This document shows, piece after piece, positions 1 through 8,277 of a stretch of DNA of 64,000 nucleotides. How positions within the stretch are numbered: position 1 is the stretch's first letter; each line of letters starts with the position of its first letter. This DNA comes from Pseudomonas sp. 6D_7.1_Bac1 (GTDB lineage Bacteria; Pseudomonadota; Gammaproteobacteria; Pseudomonadales; Pseudomonadaceae), in NCBI RefSeq assembly GCF_025465945.1, contig NZ_JANLNW010000067.1, forward strand, positions 1-64,000, given 5' to 3'. Position numbers and translations under genes: made by a program. A model generated the notes under the pieces. It did not search any database and was not told the DNA's origin. It saw nothing but the letters and a program-made list of their open reading frames with translations.

Positions 1-34
1 CCCCGGGGCCCCCCCCCCCCTCGCCACAATGTAT

Positions 35-940
35 TTACAGCCCCACATCCCATTCGGGTTCTTCGGGAAATCTCGACACCAGAAAATCCAGCATGCTGCG
101 CAGCGCGGCAGGCATGTGTTTGCGTGAGGCGTACACCGCGTACATGTTCATCTGCCGGGGTTCGGCGTTGGGCAGCAGACGCACCAGTTCGCCGCTGTGG
201 ATATGCACGCCGGCCTGGTAGCTGGGCAGCATCGCAACGCCAGCGCCGGCCATTGCTGCGCGCAGCAGGGTGCTGGCCTCGTTGGCACTGATGTTGCCCT
301 GAACCGGCACCGAGACCTGCTCGCCATCCTGCTCGAAATGCCAGAGGCTTTTGCCAAAGTAGGAGTGGGTCAGGCAATTGTGCTGGCTCAAGTCTTCGAC
401 CCGTTGCGGTGTCGGGTGCTCGCGCAGGTAGGCGGGGGAGGCGCAGATCACCGAGCGGCAAACGGTCAGCCGCCGGGCAATGAGGTTCGGGTCCAGGTCG
501 TTGCTGGTGCGGATCGCCAGGTCGATACGCTCGTCCACCAGGTTCACCGTGCGGTCGAGCATTTGCAGGTCGATGCTGACCCCGGGAAAGCGCTTGACGT
601 AAGCCGCCATGGCGTCAGCCAGTTGCGCCTGACCGAACGAGGTGCTGACGCTGATCCGCAGCAAGCCGCGAGGCGCATCGTCCGGTTCGCTGACGGCGGC
701 CTGCATGTCACTCGACAAATCGAGCATCTGCCGGCAGCGCGGGAGGATCTCGGTGCCGGCGGCGGTCAGGCTCAGCTTGCGCGTGGTGCGGTGCATCAAA
801 CGTGCGCCGACCCAGTCCTCCAGTTCGGCCAGATAGCGCGACACCACCGGGCGCGACAGGTCCAGATGATCGGCAGCGGCTGACTGGCTGCCGAGGTCGA
901 CGACGGTGACAAACACTCGCATTGCTTGAAGACGATCCAT
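35..940 (-). CDS. LysR-family transcriptional regulator
   Basis: A 301-residue protein with the usual LysR layout: an N-terminal winged helix-turn-helix (about residues 1-60, including SAAADHLDLSRPVVSRYLAE) and a C-terminal periplasmic-binding-protein-like effector domain (about 90-295). The opening MDRLQAMRVFVTVVDLGS is typical of the large group of Pseudomonas LysR regulators that control a divergent neighbour. It is divergent from the metallo-beta-lactamase-fold gene at 1056, with a 115-base shared intergenic region, so that gene (and perhaps the NAD(P)-binding gene at 2095) is the likely target. The effector is not predictable. The stop lies only 34 bases from the window start. Confidence 0.9.
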   Translation of the reverse strand: MDRLQAMRVFVTVVDLGSQSAAADHLDLSRPVVSRYLAELEDWVGARLMHRTTRKLSLTAAGTEILPRCRQMLDLSSDMQAAVSEPDDAPRGLLRISVSTSFGQAQLADAMAAYVKRFPGVSIDLQMLDRTVNLVDERIDLAIRTSNDLDPNLIARRLTVCRSVICASPAYLREHPTPQRVEDLSQHNCLTHSYFGKSLWHFEQDGEQVSVPVQGNISANEASTLLRAAMAGAGVAMLPSYQAGVHIHSGELVRLLPNAEPRQMNMYAVYASRKHMPAALRSMLDFLVSRFPEEPEWDVGL

Positions 941-1055
941 GATTTGCCCGCTTTCAGAAACAAACTATGTCCAAGCATCGCATTTTTTGTACCGAGTCAG
1001 GCAACTAAGCTCTGTCCCATCGCCCAACACGGCTTATGTACAACGGAGCAGCACC

Positions 1056-1940
1056 ATGATCGGCTTCACTTCTTTCAAACGTCTTTTACTCGCCACCGCC
1101 ACCCTGGGCTTTGCGGCTCATGCGGCAGCCGCCACCCCGGCACTCACCCTGGACGTCTACAACCCAGGCTCGGCCGCGATCTTCCCGGTGACCTCGGTGC
1201 TGGTCAGCGGCGAAAAAGAAGCGATTCTGGTGGACGCACAATTCGGCAAATCCCAGGCCGAACAGGTGGTGGAAAAAATCCGCGCCAGCGGCAAGCAGTT
1301 GACCACCATCTACATCAGCCACGGTGACCCGGATTACTACTTCGGCCTGGACACTCTCACCACCGCTTTCCCGAAAGCCAAAGTGCTCGCCTCGCAGCCG
1401 ACGGTTGATCACATCAAGGCGACCGTTGAAGGCAAAGTGGCGTTCTGGGGGCCGAAAATGGGTGCCGACGTACCGGCCAAAACCATCGTGCCGGGCGTGC
1501 TCAAGGGCCACAGCCTGACCCTGGAAGGCAAGAAGCTCGACATCATTGGCCTGGACGGCAAACAACCGGATCGGACCTTCGTCTGGATCCCGTCGATCAA
1601 AGCCGTGGTCGGCGGTGTGGTGGTCGCGGAAAACATCCACGTGTGGATGGCCGATACCCAAACCGCTCAGTCCCACGCCGATTGGTTGACTACCCTGAAC
1701 ACCATCGACAGCCTGAAACCGAACACCATCGTTCCAGGTCATTACCTGGGTGACAGCAAACGTTCGCTGGCTGCGGTGCATTTCTCCGCCGATTACATTA
1801 AGGCCTTCGACGAAGAAACCGCCAAGGCCAAAGACTCGGCCGAGCTGATTGCCGCAATGAAAAAGCGTTACCCGACCCTCGGCGAAGAAAGCTCTCTTGA
1901 GCTGAGCGCCAAAGTCGCCAAGGGCGAGATGAAGTGGTGA
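1056..1940 (+). CDS. Secreted metallo-beta-lactamase-fold hydrolase (degenerate metal motif)
   Basis: The frame is open from 939, but the ATG at 1056 is preceded by GGAG and starts a clear Sec signal peptide (RLLLATATLGFAAHAAAA), giving 294 residues. The mature part has the MBL fold order: the beta-strand and SHGDPDYYFG loop near residues 88-97, then a VPGHYLGD motif near 225. The usual HxHxDH zinc motif reads H-G-D-P-D-Y, so the first His and the Asp remain but the second and last His are replaced. Pseudomonas has a family of such annotated MBL-fold metallo-hydrolases. The substrate is unknown, and the altered ligands make the metal content uncertain. It is divergent from the LysR gene at 35-940. 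Confidence 0.82.
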   Translation: MIGFTSFKRLLLATATLGFAAHAAAATPALTLDVYNPGSAAIFPVTSVLVSGEKEAILVDAQFGKSQAEQVVEKIRASGKQLTTIYISHGDPDYYFGLDTLTTAFPKAKVLASQPTVDHIKATVEGKVAFWGPKMGADVPAKTIVPGVLKGHSLTLEGKKLDIIGLDGKQPDRTFVWIPSIKAVVGGVVVAENIHVWMADTQTAQSHADWLTTLNTIDSLKPNTIVPGHYLGDSKRSLAAVHFSADYIKAFDEETAKAKDSAELIAAMKKRYPTLGEESSLELSAKVAKGEMKW

Positions 1941-1953
1941 GTCGTTTACCCCT

Positions 1954-2066
1954 TGTGGCGAGGGAGCTTGCTCCCGCTCGAGGGCGCAGCACTCGTAAAA
2001 TTTGCGATGAGTACGAAGCTTTTGGGGCTGCTACGCAGCCCAGCGCGAGCAAGCTCGCTCACCACA
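1954..2066. repeat. REP-like inverted repeat pair (GGGAGCTTGCTCCC type)
   Basis: The left arm begins TGTGGCGAGGGAGCTTGCTC and the right arm is a degenerate inverse ending CTCGCTCACCACA. It fills the gap between the MBL-fold gene and the NAD(P)-binding gene. This is a variant of the REPIN design seen elsewhere in the window, and the same subtype recurs at 58325-58456. Confidence 0.75.
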
Positions 2067-2094
2067 GGTCACACCCCAACAACTGGAGAATCTC

Positions 2095-2709
2095 ATGAGC
2101 AAGATCGCAATCATTGGCGCCACCGGCCGTGCCGGTAGCCAACTGCTGGAAGAAGCCCTGCGTCGTGGTCACAGCGTCACCGCCATCGCCCGCGATACCT
2201 CGAAAATCGGCCAGCGTGCCGGCGTAATCACCAGGAACGTTGACGTTGCCGACGGCGCAGCGTTGCAAGCGGCGGTTGCAGGTGTTGATGTAGTCATCAG
2301 CGCGGCACACTTTTCGACGATCCCGGCCAACGCGATTATCGAACCGGTAAAAAAGGCTGGCGTGAAGCGTCTGCTGGTGGTCGGCGGTGCCGGTTCCCTG
2401 TTGGTGCCGGATGGCAGCAAGGTCATCGAATCCCCGAACTTTCCCGAGGAGTACAAGGCCGAGGCCAGTGCCGGTGGCGTCTACCTCGACACCTTGCGTC
2501 AGGAAAAGGACCTGGACTGGACCTTTCTTTCGCCATCGGCGTTGTTCGTCGAAGGCGAGCGTACCGGCACCTTCCGTGTGGGTAAGGATGACTTGCTGGT
2601 GAGTGCCGAAGGCAAGAGCTGGATCACCTTTGCCGACTATGCGATTGCGATGCTCGATGAAGTCGAGAAACCGGCGCATTCCCGTCAGCGGTTTACCGTC
2701 GGTTACTGA
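2095..2709 (+). CDS. NAD(P)-binding (NmrA/SDR-like) oxidoreductase
   Basis: A 204-residue protein with a short-chain-type Rossmann N-terminus (IAIIGATGRAGSQLLEEALR) carrying the GxxGxxG dinucleotide motif, a strand ending in VVISAAH near residue 70, and a segment around 130-145 (YLDTLRQEKDLDWTFLSPSA) typical of the YwnB/NmrA-like NAD(P)H-binding family. TGGAGAA precedes the ATG. It lies 154 bases after the MBL-fold gene with a REP pair between, so co-transcription is possible but not shown. These proteins bind NAD(P)H and act as reductases or redox sensors; the substrate cannot be read. Confidence 0.85.
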   Translation: MSKIAIIGATGRAGSQLLEEALRRGHSVTAIARDTSKIGQRAGVITRNVDVADGAALQAAVAGVDVVISAAHFSTIPANAIIEPVKKAGVKRLLVVGGAGSLLVPDGSKVIESPNFPEEYKAEASAGGVYLDTLRQEKDLDWTFLSPSALFVEGERTGTFRVGKDDLLVSAEGKSWITFADYAIAMLDEVEKPAHSRQRFTVGY

Positions 2710-2718
2710 TCTGTCGCC

Positions 2719-2755
2719 AAAGCACGGACTATCCCATGGGTGGTCCGTGCTTTTT
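2719..2755 (+). terminator. Rho-independent terminator
   Basis: Stem AAAGCACGGAC / GTCCGTGCTTT around a 13-base loop, running into TTTTT at 2751-2755, starts 10 bases after the stop of the NAD(P)-binding gene. Confidence 0.85.
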
Positions 2756-3191
2756 GCTATTCGCAGATTATTAAGGCAGAACTAATCCTGCTCGGTAATG
2801 GGTGTGTGCATCGATTAAAGCTTTTTGTTGTGGTCGCTAGTGTGGGTTGAGTGTTAAAAAATAAGGCGGCGAATAGTGGATTTTGTTGCGTTTTGTTTTT
2901 TGAGAATTGTTGAGTAATAACTTGTTGTTTTCTTCAGTTGTGTGCTCTTAGAGGGTTTGGGGTCGGGATAGGTTGTTGGGAGTGGGATGTTGTTTTTCTA
3001 AATGTTTTCATTGTTGATGCTTTATGTTGTGACGGTTTTTATTCCTACGGGATGCAGAGTGGCGAGGAACTTGTGGCTTCGCGTGTGGGCTATTAGTGTT
3101 GTGTTCTGGTTTTGGTGGCGAGACACGCGACTAAGGCTTGTGAAAAGGAGATTGTTTGAGGCGGTTTGCCCTCACTATATGGAGGTGGTCA
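2756..3191. other. Cytosine-poor, T/G-rich leader of the binary toxin
   Basis: No convincing gene. By eye, positions 2821-3060 hold only about 20 C in 240 bases and are very rich in T and G on the plus strand, unlike the flanking high-GC genes. It lies between a terminator and the XaxA-like gene, so it probably carries that operon's promoter and a long 5' leader. AT-rich stretches like this are typical targets of MvaT/H-NS-type silencers in Pseudomonas (inference). A 126-codon frame from 3002 overlaps the toxin gene in another phase and has no recognisable features. Confidence 0.5.
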
Positions 3192-4430
3192 ATGAATGTA
3201 GAAGCGAAGATGGATCTTCAGGAACGGCTGAAGTTGACTGCACATCAAGCGGTCGCCGAGCTGGAAGGAATAAGTACTGTTACGGATGCGGCGAAGTATG
3301 TACCGGTTCAATACTTTGGCGTCATGGCCGGCGAAAGTGGACCTTCCTATCAGGATGGAACCTTTATTGTTCAAAAACATAACATTGTGGCCATCAAACG
3401 TTATGTAAACGCCGCCTTGGCATTACCGGTCGACCTGACTGCGATCGAGCGTCAGTTGGGTTACATCAGATCAGATAAAGAGGGACTGGAACCGGCAGAC
3501 ATACAGAACCTTCATCAGAAGATTCACCAGCATGCACTGTCCTGGGGAACCCTTGAGCGTGATACCAAGGATCTTGGAGGGCGACTGGATCTCTTTTCCA
3601 GCGGCTTCATCAGAACCGGAAACCTGATAGTGGAGCATCTTAAAAGCTTTCAGGGGTACGAGGATCTGACCGGTACGATTGACACGTTGACGGAGGTGGA
3701 GCGGGCTCGGATGGCCGCCATCCCGCTGGGGAACTCGGCCACCGAAAAGGTCGAAAACCTGAATAGATACTTCACTCGAATGAAAGACGATATCGAGAGT
3801 TTTTGTCGCAGGATCAGCGCGGTAAAGGCACTGGCGACGGAGTTCTCCCGCAAGATTAGCGAAGACCTGTTGCCTCTCGTCAAAGCAAAACTCAGCGATG
3901 CGGAGCGAGCCGGTTTTGATCAGGTCGCAGAGGAAGAGCAACTGAGAGTCGAAATAAAAGGACTGGATGAGCGTATTGCCGAGAAACTCAAAGAGTACGA
4001 CAGTCTGGTGGGGTATGCCTTTACCGGATTGGTATTTGGTCCCATTGGTGTTGCTATCACCGGCGGTATTTTTGGTTCGAAGGCAGAAGCGACCAGGGCA
4101 GAGAAAAACAGCTTGATCGAGACACGGGATAATGTGCTCAAGAACATGGATAAGGCGCGCTTGTCCAAGCTGTTGATGGCGCTGCGCATACGCCTGGAAA
4201 ATATGAAGTCGCAGATGATCGATGCCGAACAGGGGGCGAAAAATCTGGAGGACGTCTGGGCCATTATCTGGATGAACGTCGAGGAATCTCGAGTGCGGCT
4301 GTCTGAAGTGGATAACGCATTTGACCTGAGTTTGCTGGTTCTGGATATTCAGGGGGTGGTAGCACCTTGGGAAACCATCAAAGGTCATGCCGCCAATTTG
4401 TCTTACGTTTTTAATTCGGTTGTGGATTAA
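3192..4430 (+). CDS. xaxA: Alpha-xenorhabdolysin-type binary toxin subunit A (XaxA/YaxA-like)
   Basis: 412 residues from the ATG at 3192, which has GGAGG seven bases upstream; the frame extends to 3156 but lacks a ribosome site there. XaxA and YaxA are about 410 residues. The protein is almost all alpha-helical, with long helices and a hydrophobic hairpin near residues 274-298 (GYAFTGLVFGPIGVAITGG then IFGSKAEATRAEK) that matches the membrane-inserting foot of the XaxA/YaxA family. There is no signal peptide, as is usual for these toxins. Paired with the B subunit 33 bases downstream, it should assemble into a hetero-oligomeric alpha-helical pore that lyses animal cells. The AT-rich leader suggests horizontal acquisition. 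Confidence 0.85.
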   Translation: MNVEAKMDLQERLKLTAHQAVAELEGISTVTDAAKYVPVQYFGVMAGESGPSYQDGTFIVQKHNIVAIKRYVNAALALPVDLTAIERQLGYIRSDKEGLEPADIQNLHQKIHQHALSWGTLERDTKDLGGRLDLFSSGFIRTGNLIVEHLKSFQGYEDLTGTIDTLTEVERARMAAIPLGNSATEKVENLNRYFTRMKDDIESFCRRISAVKALATEFSRKISEDLLPLVKAKLSDAERAGFDQVAEEEQLRVEIKGLDERIAEKLKEYDSLVGYAFTGLVFGPIGVAITGGIFGSKAEATRAEKNSLIETRDNVLKNMDKARLSKLLMALRIRLENMKSQMIDAEQGAKNLEDVWAIIWMNVEESRVRLSEVDNAFDLSLLVLDIQGVVAPWETIKGHAANLSYVFNSVVD

Positions 4431-4463
4431 GTTGTAACTAATTTGAGTTCAAGGAAGAGTTTT

Positions 4464-5486
4464 ATGACGGTTCATGAGTTTAAGGGTCTGTTCAGTTATG
4501 CCGTGCCTGATACGGCGACCATGAAACAGGCTAAAAGCCAGTTTGACTTGAAAGTGGCGGATAAAACATACGCATTCGCCCCAGCGGTACAGGAAAAGCT
4601 CGAATACCTGCGTACACAGATCAACGACGCAGATCATCAACTGTTTGAACACATCAAGCGGGTGCAGACCTCCCTGTGCAATGTAAGTTTTGAGAGTACG
4701 CTGGCGCGCATCGCGGAGATCGAAGGGAACGAGCAGGCCGCTGCGACAACACGCACCAAAAAGATTGAAGAACTGGTGATGTATTGCGTGCAGCGGGTCA
4801 CCAGTTCGCTGGCGCCAGTGCTCGCGGCCCAGGACCATCTGGTCCGAGAGCTAGCAGAAATTGGCGGCATCACGTTGGTTCAGGAGGGCGCGCAATGGGG
4901 CCGTCCCTATGAAACAAGGCGTGAGGCGCAAGAGCGCAGGCGCCTGGTGCTCAATTCCGATCTCAACGAACTCGCAGAAGAGCTACGCAGGGTCGACGAG
5001 ACATTGCAACAATTCAAGTCCCCCACCTGGATCGACCTCTTCAAGGGCATGATTCCAACCGTCCAGGAGATCGAGGCAGCGCTCAAGCTGGTCAGCACCC
5101 AGAAGCCTGATCGTGAGTTCCTGGAGCTTGCATTGAAAAGGCTCAACGGCAATCTCGATGGCATCGAACAAGGTCGTCAATACGCGAATTTCGTGGAGGC
5201 GCGAAACAGTATTCACAAGCGCATGGATGAGCTACGGGTTGAGGTCAAGGACGTCGAAAAAGAGCTGCTTGAATTGAACCGAACATTGAACAAACTCAAT
5301 GAAATCAGCGTCCTCGACCAATCCAGGCTGAACTGGTTACAGGAGGCGCAAAAGGTCGCCAGGGCCTATGACCATTTCCTGGCGACGGCCCAGCCGGAAA
5401 TGTTGCGCGATGCCGTGTCGATCAAACAGATGGCTGCACGTTATGGCGCCATGCTGGGCTATCTGAAAACGATTAAAAAAGCCTGA
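4464..5486 (+). CDS. xaxB: Alpha-xenorhabdolysin-type binary toxin subunit B (XaxB/YaxB-like)
   Basis: 340 residues from the ATG at 4464, chosen because AAGGAAGAG sits just upstream; a TTG at 4443 would add seven residues without a good site. XaxB/YaxB are about 345-350 residues. The sequence is helical and heptad-rich throughout (for example residues 140-190 and 250-300), with a weakly hydrophobic central stretch (TWIDLFKGMIPTVQE) about residues 189-203. Identification rests mainly on size, helical content and its place directly after the A subunit, so the B call is less certain from sequence alone. Both subunits are needed for pore formation in the known systems. Confidence 0.75.
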   Translation: MTVHEFKGLFSYAVPDTATMKQAKSQFDLKVADKTYAFAPAVQEKLEYLRTQINDADHQLFEHIKRVQTSLCNVSFESTLARIAEIEGNEQAAATTRTKKIEELVMYCVQRVTSSLAPVLAAQDHLVRELAEIGGITLVQEGAQWGRPYETRREAQERRRLVLNSDLNELAEELRRVDETLQQFKSPTWIDLFKGMIPTVQEIEAALKLVSTQKPDREFLELALKRLNGNLDGIEQGRQYANFVEARNSIHKRMDELRVEVKDVEKELLELNRTLNKLNEISVLDQSRLNWLQEAQKVARAYDHFLATAQPEMLRDAVSIKQMAARYGAMLGYLKTIKKA

Positions 5487-5502
5487 TCGAGTCAGGCGTG
5501 GG

Positions 5503-5536
5503 TGAAAGCGCTCCGTGCTGAAGGCGGAGGGCTTTC
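5503..5536 (+). terminator. Probable terminator after the binary toxin
   Basis: Imperfect stem GAAAGCGCTCCG / CGGAGGGCTTTC around TGCTGAAGG, 17 bases after the xaxB stop. No long T tract follows, so efficiency is doubtful. It separates the toxin from the convergent LysR gene. Confidence 0.45.
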
Positions 5537-5576
5537 ATGCCTCAGGCAGGGGCGGTTTTATGGAGCCCCGCGGTCG

Positions 5577-6479
5577 TCACCCAACGTCAACAGACCCCGG
5601 GCCCCCATTGGCCTGTACCACCAACCACTCCAACAACTCACGCAGTTGCAGTGACGGTCCCGGTTTGTGTGGAAACACCAGGTAATACCCCAGCCCCGTT
5701 TTCACCTTCAAATCAAAAGGCATGACCAGCCGTCCGGCGCTCAGGTCATCGCCGATCAACGACCAATCTCCAATCGCCACACCCGTCCCCTGAGACGCCA
5801 TCGACATGGCCAGGTCCAGTGTTTCGAACTGCTGTCCACGGGCACTGTTGCCCAGTTGGACGCCTGCGGCGTTGAGCCAGATTTTCCAGTCCCGCTGATC
5901 ACGCGTAGGGTGCAGCAGCAGATGTTTATCCAGGTCCGACGGGCTGTGCAGCGGTACCGGGCCGTCGAGCAGTGGCTGAGAGCAGACTGGAGTCAGTTGC
6001 TCGTCAAACAGACGCAGTGAAGCCAGTGAGCTGTCCGGTGGTGCGCCGTACATGACGGCGGCGTCGAACTGTTCGCGATGAAAATCCACACCATGTTGCA
6101 CGGTGGTGGTCAGTTCCACCGGCACGTCCGGGCGCTCCTTTTGCCATTGCAGCAAACGCGGTAGCAACCAGCGCATGACGCAGGTGGGTGCCTTGAGCTG
6201 CAGGGTTTCACGGTGCGCGCCCACCTGTTCCACGGCCTCATCGATCAAGCCGAACACCTGCTGGATCCGTGGCAGCCACTCCAGCCCTTCGGCCGTCAGG
6301 CTCAAACCGCGTGCCTGACGGTGAAACAGCGCATAACCCAGATGATCTTCCAGCCCGGCAATCTGTCGGCTCACCGCGCCCTGGGTGATGTGCAACTGCT
6401 CGGCTGCGCGCGTGAAATTGCAGCACTGGGCAGTGATCAGAAACGTGTGCAGCGCGGGAAGTGGCGGGAGTCGTTTCAT
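5577..6479 (-). CDS. LysR-family regulator of the ketoarginine/ABC-transport unit
   Basis: 300 residues from the ATG at 6479 (MKRLPPLPALHTFLITAQ); the frame runs open to 6587 but that extension lies in the divergent promoter. N-terminal helix-turn-helix (about 1-62, FTRAAEQLHITQGAVSRQIA) and C-terminal effector domain. The opening resembles the GcvA-type LysR subgroup. It is divergent from the decarboxylase gene at 6640 with 160 bases between, and a 33-base element found there recurs before the transporter genes (9771), so this protein is the natural candidate to bind both. The inducer may be 2-ketoarginine or a guanidino compound (inference). Confidence 0.88.
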   Translation of the reverse strand: MKRLPPLPALHTFLITAQCCNFTRAAEQLHITQGAVSRQIAGLEDHLGYALFHRQARGLSLTAEGLEWLPRIQQVFGLIDEAVEQVGAHRETLQLKAPTCVMRWLLPRLLQWQKERPDVPVELTTTVQHGVDFHREQFDAAVMYGAPPDSSLASLRLFDEQLTPVCSQPLLDGPVPLHSPSDLDKHLLLHPTRDQRDWKIWLNAAGVQLGNSARGQQFETLDLAMSMASQGTGVAIGDWSLIGDDLSAGRLVMPFDLKVKTGLGYYLVFPHKPGPSLQLRELLEWLVVQANGGPGSVDVG

Positions 6480-6502
6480 GGAAAGCCAAGGTATGAGGTG
6501 AG

Positions 6503-6535
6503 GACATGGCGAGTATGACTTTTTATCGATTGTTG
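6503..6535 (+). promoter_or_regulatory. Putative operator, copy 1 of a repeated 33-base element
   Basis: Begins GACATGGC, has ATGA, a T-rich octamer, and ends CGATTGTTG. A copy of the same length at 9771-9803 matches at about 27 of 33 positions. It lies in the LysR/decarboxylase intergenic region, 104 bases before the decarboxylase ATG. Recurrence in two intergenic regions of one transcription unit points to a regulator site (inference). Confidence 0.5.
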
Positions 6536-6639
6536 CCGCTACCCGCTGACCGTTCCAATAACGCCATGACTGAGCACCGCTGCGCACCTACAAATGCCGC
6601 GCGGGGCCAGCGTCTCAAGCGAACAAGAAGGGCAAACAG

Positions 6640-8277
6640 ATGGCAACGTGCGGCGAAGTATTGGTCAAGTTACTCGAAGGTTACGGGGTCGAGCAGGTGT
6701 TCGGCATTCCCGGCGTGCATACCGTTGAGCTGTATCGCGGGCTGGCCCGTTCGAGCATCAACCACGTTACTCCGCGTCACGAACAGGGCGCCGGCTTCAT
6801 GGCCGACGGTTATGCACGCACCAGCGGCAAACCGGGTGTGTGCTTCATCATCACCGGTCCCGGCATGACCAACATCACCACTGCGATGGGCCAGGCCTAC
6901 GCCGATTCGATCCCGATGCTGGTGATCTCTAGCGTGCAATCGCGCAGTCAGTTGGGCGGTGGTCGCGGCAAGCTGCATGAGCTGCCGAACCAGGGCGCAC
7001 TGGTGGCCGGCGTTGCCGCATTCTCCCATACGCTGATGTCCGCTGCTGAGCTGCCGGGCGTATTGGCCCGTGCCTTTGCCTTGTTCCAGGCCGGTCGTCC
7101 GCGTCCGGTGCACATCGAAATTCCGCTCGACGTGCTGGTCGAAAACGCCGATGCCTTGCTTGACAGTCAACCGGTGAGCATTACTCGCGCCGGTGCGGCA
7201 CCCTCGGCCGTGGCCCGGATGAGTGAACTGCTGGCCAACGCCAAGCGACCATTGATCCTCGCCGGTGGCGGTTCGATCGACGCGGCGGCCGAGCTGACCC
7301 GGCTCGCCGAATTGCTCGACGCACCGGTGGCGCTGACCATCAATGCCAAAGGCATGCTGCCGTCCGCGCACCCGTTGCTGATCGGTTCGACCCAGACTCT
7401 GGTGGCCACCCGTGCCCTGGTGGCGGATGCCGATGTGGTGCTGGCGATCGGCACTGAACTGGCCGAAACCGACTACGACGTGACCTTTGCCGGCGGCTTC
7501 GACATTCCGGGCACCTTGCTGCGCGTTGACATCGATCCAGACCAGACCGTGCGTAACTACCCGCCGAAAGTGGCGCTGGTGTCCGACGCACAAAGCGCCG
7601 CCCAAGCGTTGCTCGATGGTGTGGCCAAGCATGTGCTGGCCGAGCGTTGCAGCGATTGGGGCCAGGCTCGCGCCGCCACCCTGCGTGCCGAACTTGAAAC
7701 TCTCTGGGACGCGCCAACCCGTGCCCAGACCCTGTTCCTGAACACCGTGCAGGAAGTATTGCCGGAAGCGGTATTCGTCGGCGACTCGACCCAACCGGTG
7801 TACACCGGCAACCTGACGTTCAACCCGGAGCGCCCGCGTCGCTGGTTCAACTCGTCGACCGGTTACGGCACCCTCGGCTATGCCTTGCCGGCCGCCATCG
7901 GTGCATGGCTCGGTGGTGGTTCGCAGCGCAGCACTCGCCCTCCGGTGGTGTGCCTGATCGGCGACGGTGGCCTGCAATTCACCTTGCCGGAACTGGCCAG
8001 CGCGGTGGAAGCACGCACCCCGGTCATCGTCCTGCTGTGGAACAACCAGGGCTATGAAGAGATCAAGAAATACATGGTCAACCGCGCCATCGAACCGGTG
8101 GGTGTCGACATCTACACCCCGGATTTCATCACTGTGGCCAAGGGTCTGGGTTGCGCGGCGCAAGCTATCAGCAGCGTCGAAGAACTACGCGTTGCACTGC
8201 GTGAGGCTAATGATCGTCAGGGCCCGACCCTGATTGAAATCGACCAGACCCAGTGGATGACGGCGGTGTCGGCATGA
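6640..8277 (+). CDS. aruI: TPP-dependent 5-guanidino-2-oxopentanoate decarboxylase (AruI-like)
   Basis: 545 residues with the full thiamine-diphosphate enzyme layout: N-terminal PYR domain with the catalytic Glu in RHEQGAGFMADGYAR (about residues 46-60), central domain (about 190-330), and C-terminal PP domain with the GDGGLQFTLPEL...WNNQGYEEI cofactor motif (about 445-480). The opening EQVFGIPGVHTVELYRGLAR is characteristic of the AruI group, which decarboxylates 2-ketoarginine to 4-guanidinobutyraldehyde in the arginine transaminase pathway. AGAAGGG precedes the ATG. It overlaps the aldehyde dehydrogenase start by four bases (ATGA), which fits oxidation of the aldehyde product. No transaminase (AruH) is present here, so the substrate may be supplied elsewhere or by uptake. 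Other acetolactate-synthase-like specificities cannot be excluded. Confidence 0.8.
   Translation: MATCGEVLVKLLEGYGVEQVFGIPGVHTVELYRGLARSSINHVTPRHEQGAGFMADGYARTSGKPGVCFIITGPGMTNITTAMGQAYADSIPMLVISSVQSRSQLGGGRGKLHELPNQGALVAGVAAFSHTLMSAAELPGVLARAFALFQAGRPRPVHIEIPLDVLVENADALLDSQPVSITRAGAAPSAVARMSELLANAKRPLILAGGGSIDAAAELTRLAELLDAPVALTINAKGMLPSAHPLLIGSTQTLVATRALVADADVVLAIGTELAETDYDVTFAGGFDIPGTLLRVDIDPDQTVRNYPPKVALVSDAQSAAQALLDGVAKHVLAERCSDWGQARAATLRAELETLWDAPTRAQTLFLNTVQEVLPEAVFVGDSTQPVYTGNLTFNPERPRRWFNSSTGYGTLGYALPAAIGAWLGGGSQRSTRPPVVCLIGDGGLQFTLPELASAVEARTPVIVLLWNNQGYEEIKKYMVNRAIEPVGVDIYTPDFITVAKGLGCAAQAISSVEELRVALREANDRQGPTLIEIDQTQWMTAVSA

Noticed and set aside
3002..3382. A 126-codon frame in the leader of the binary toxin
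   Set aside because: It overlaps the XaxA gene in another phase, lacks a ribosome site, and its composition only reflects the T/G-rich leader.
6670..8163. A 497-codon minus-strand frame opposite the decarboxylase
   Set aside because: Antisense shadow with low-complexity His/Gln/Arg-rich translation.
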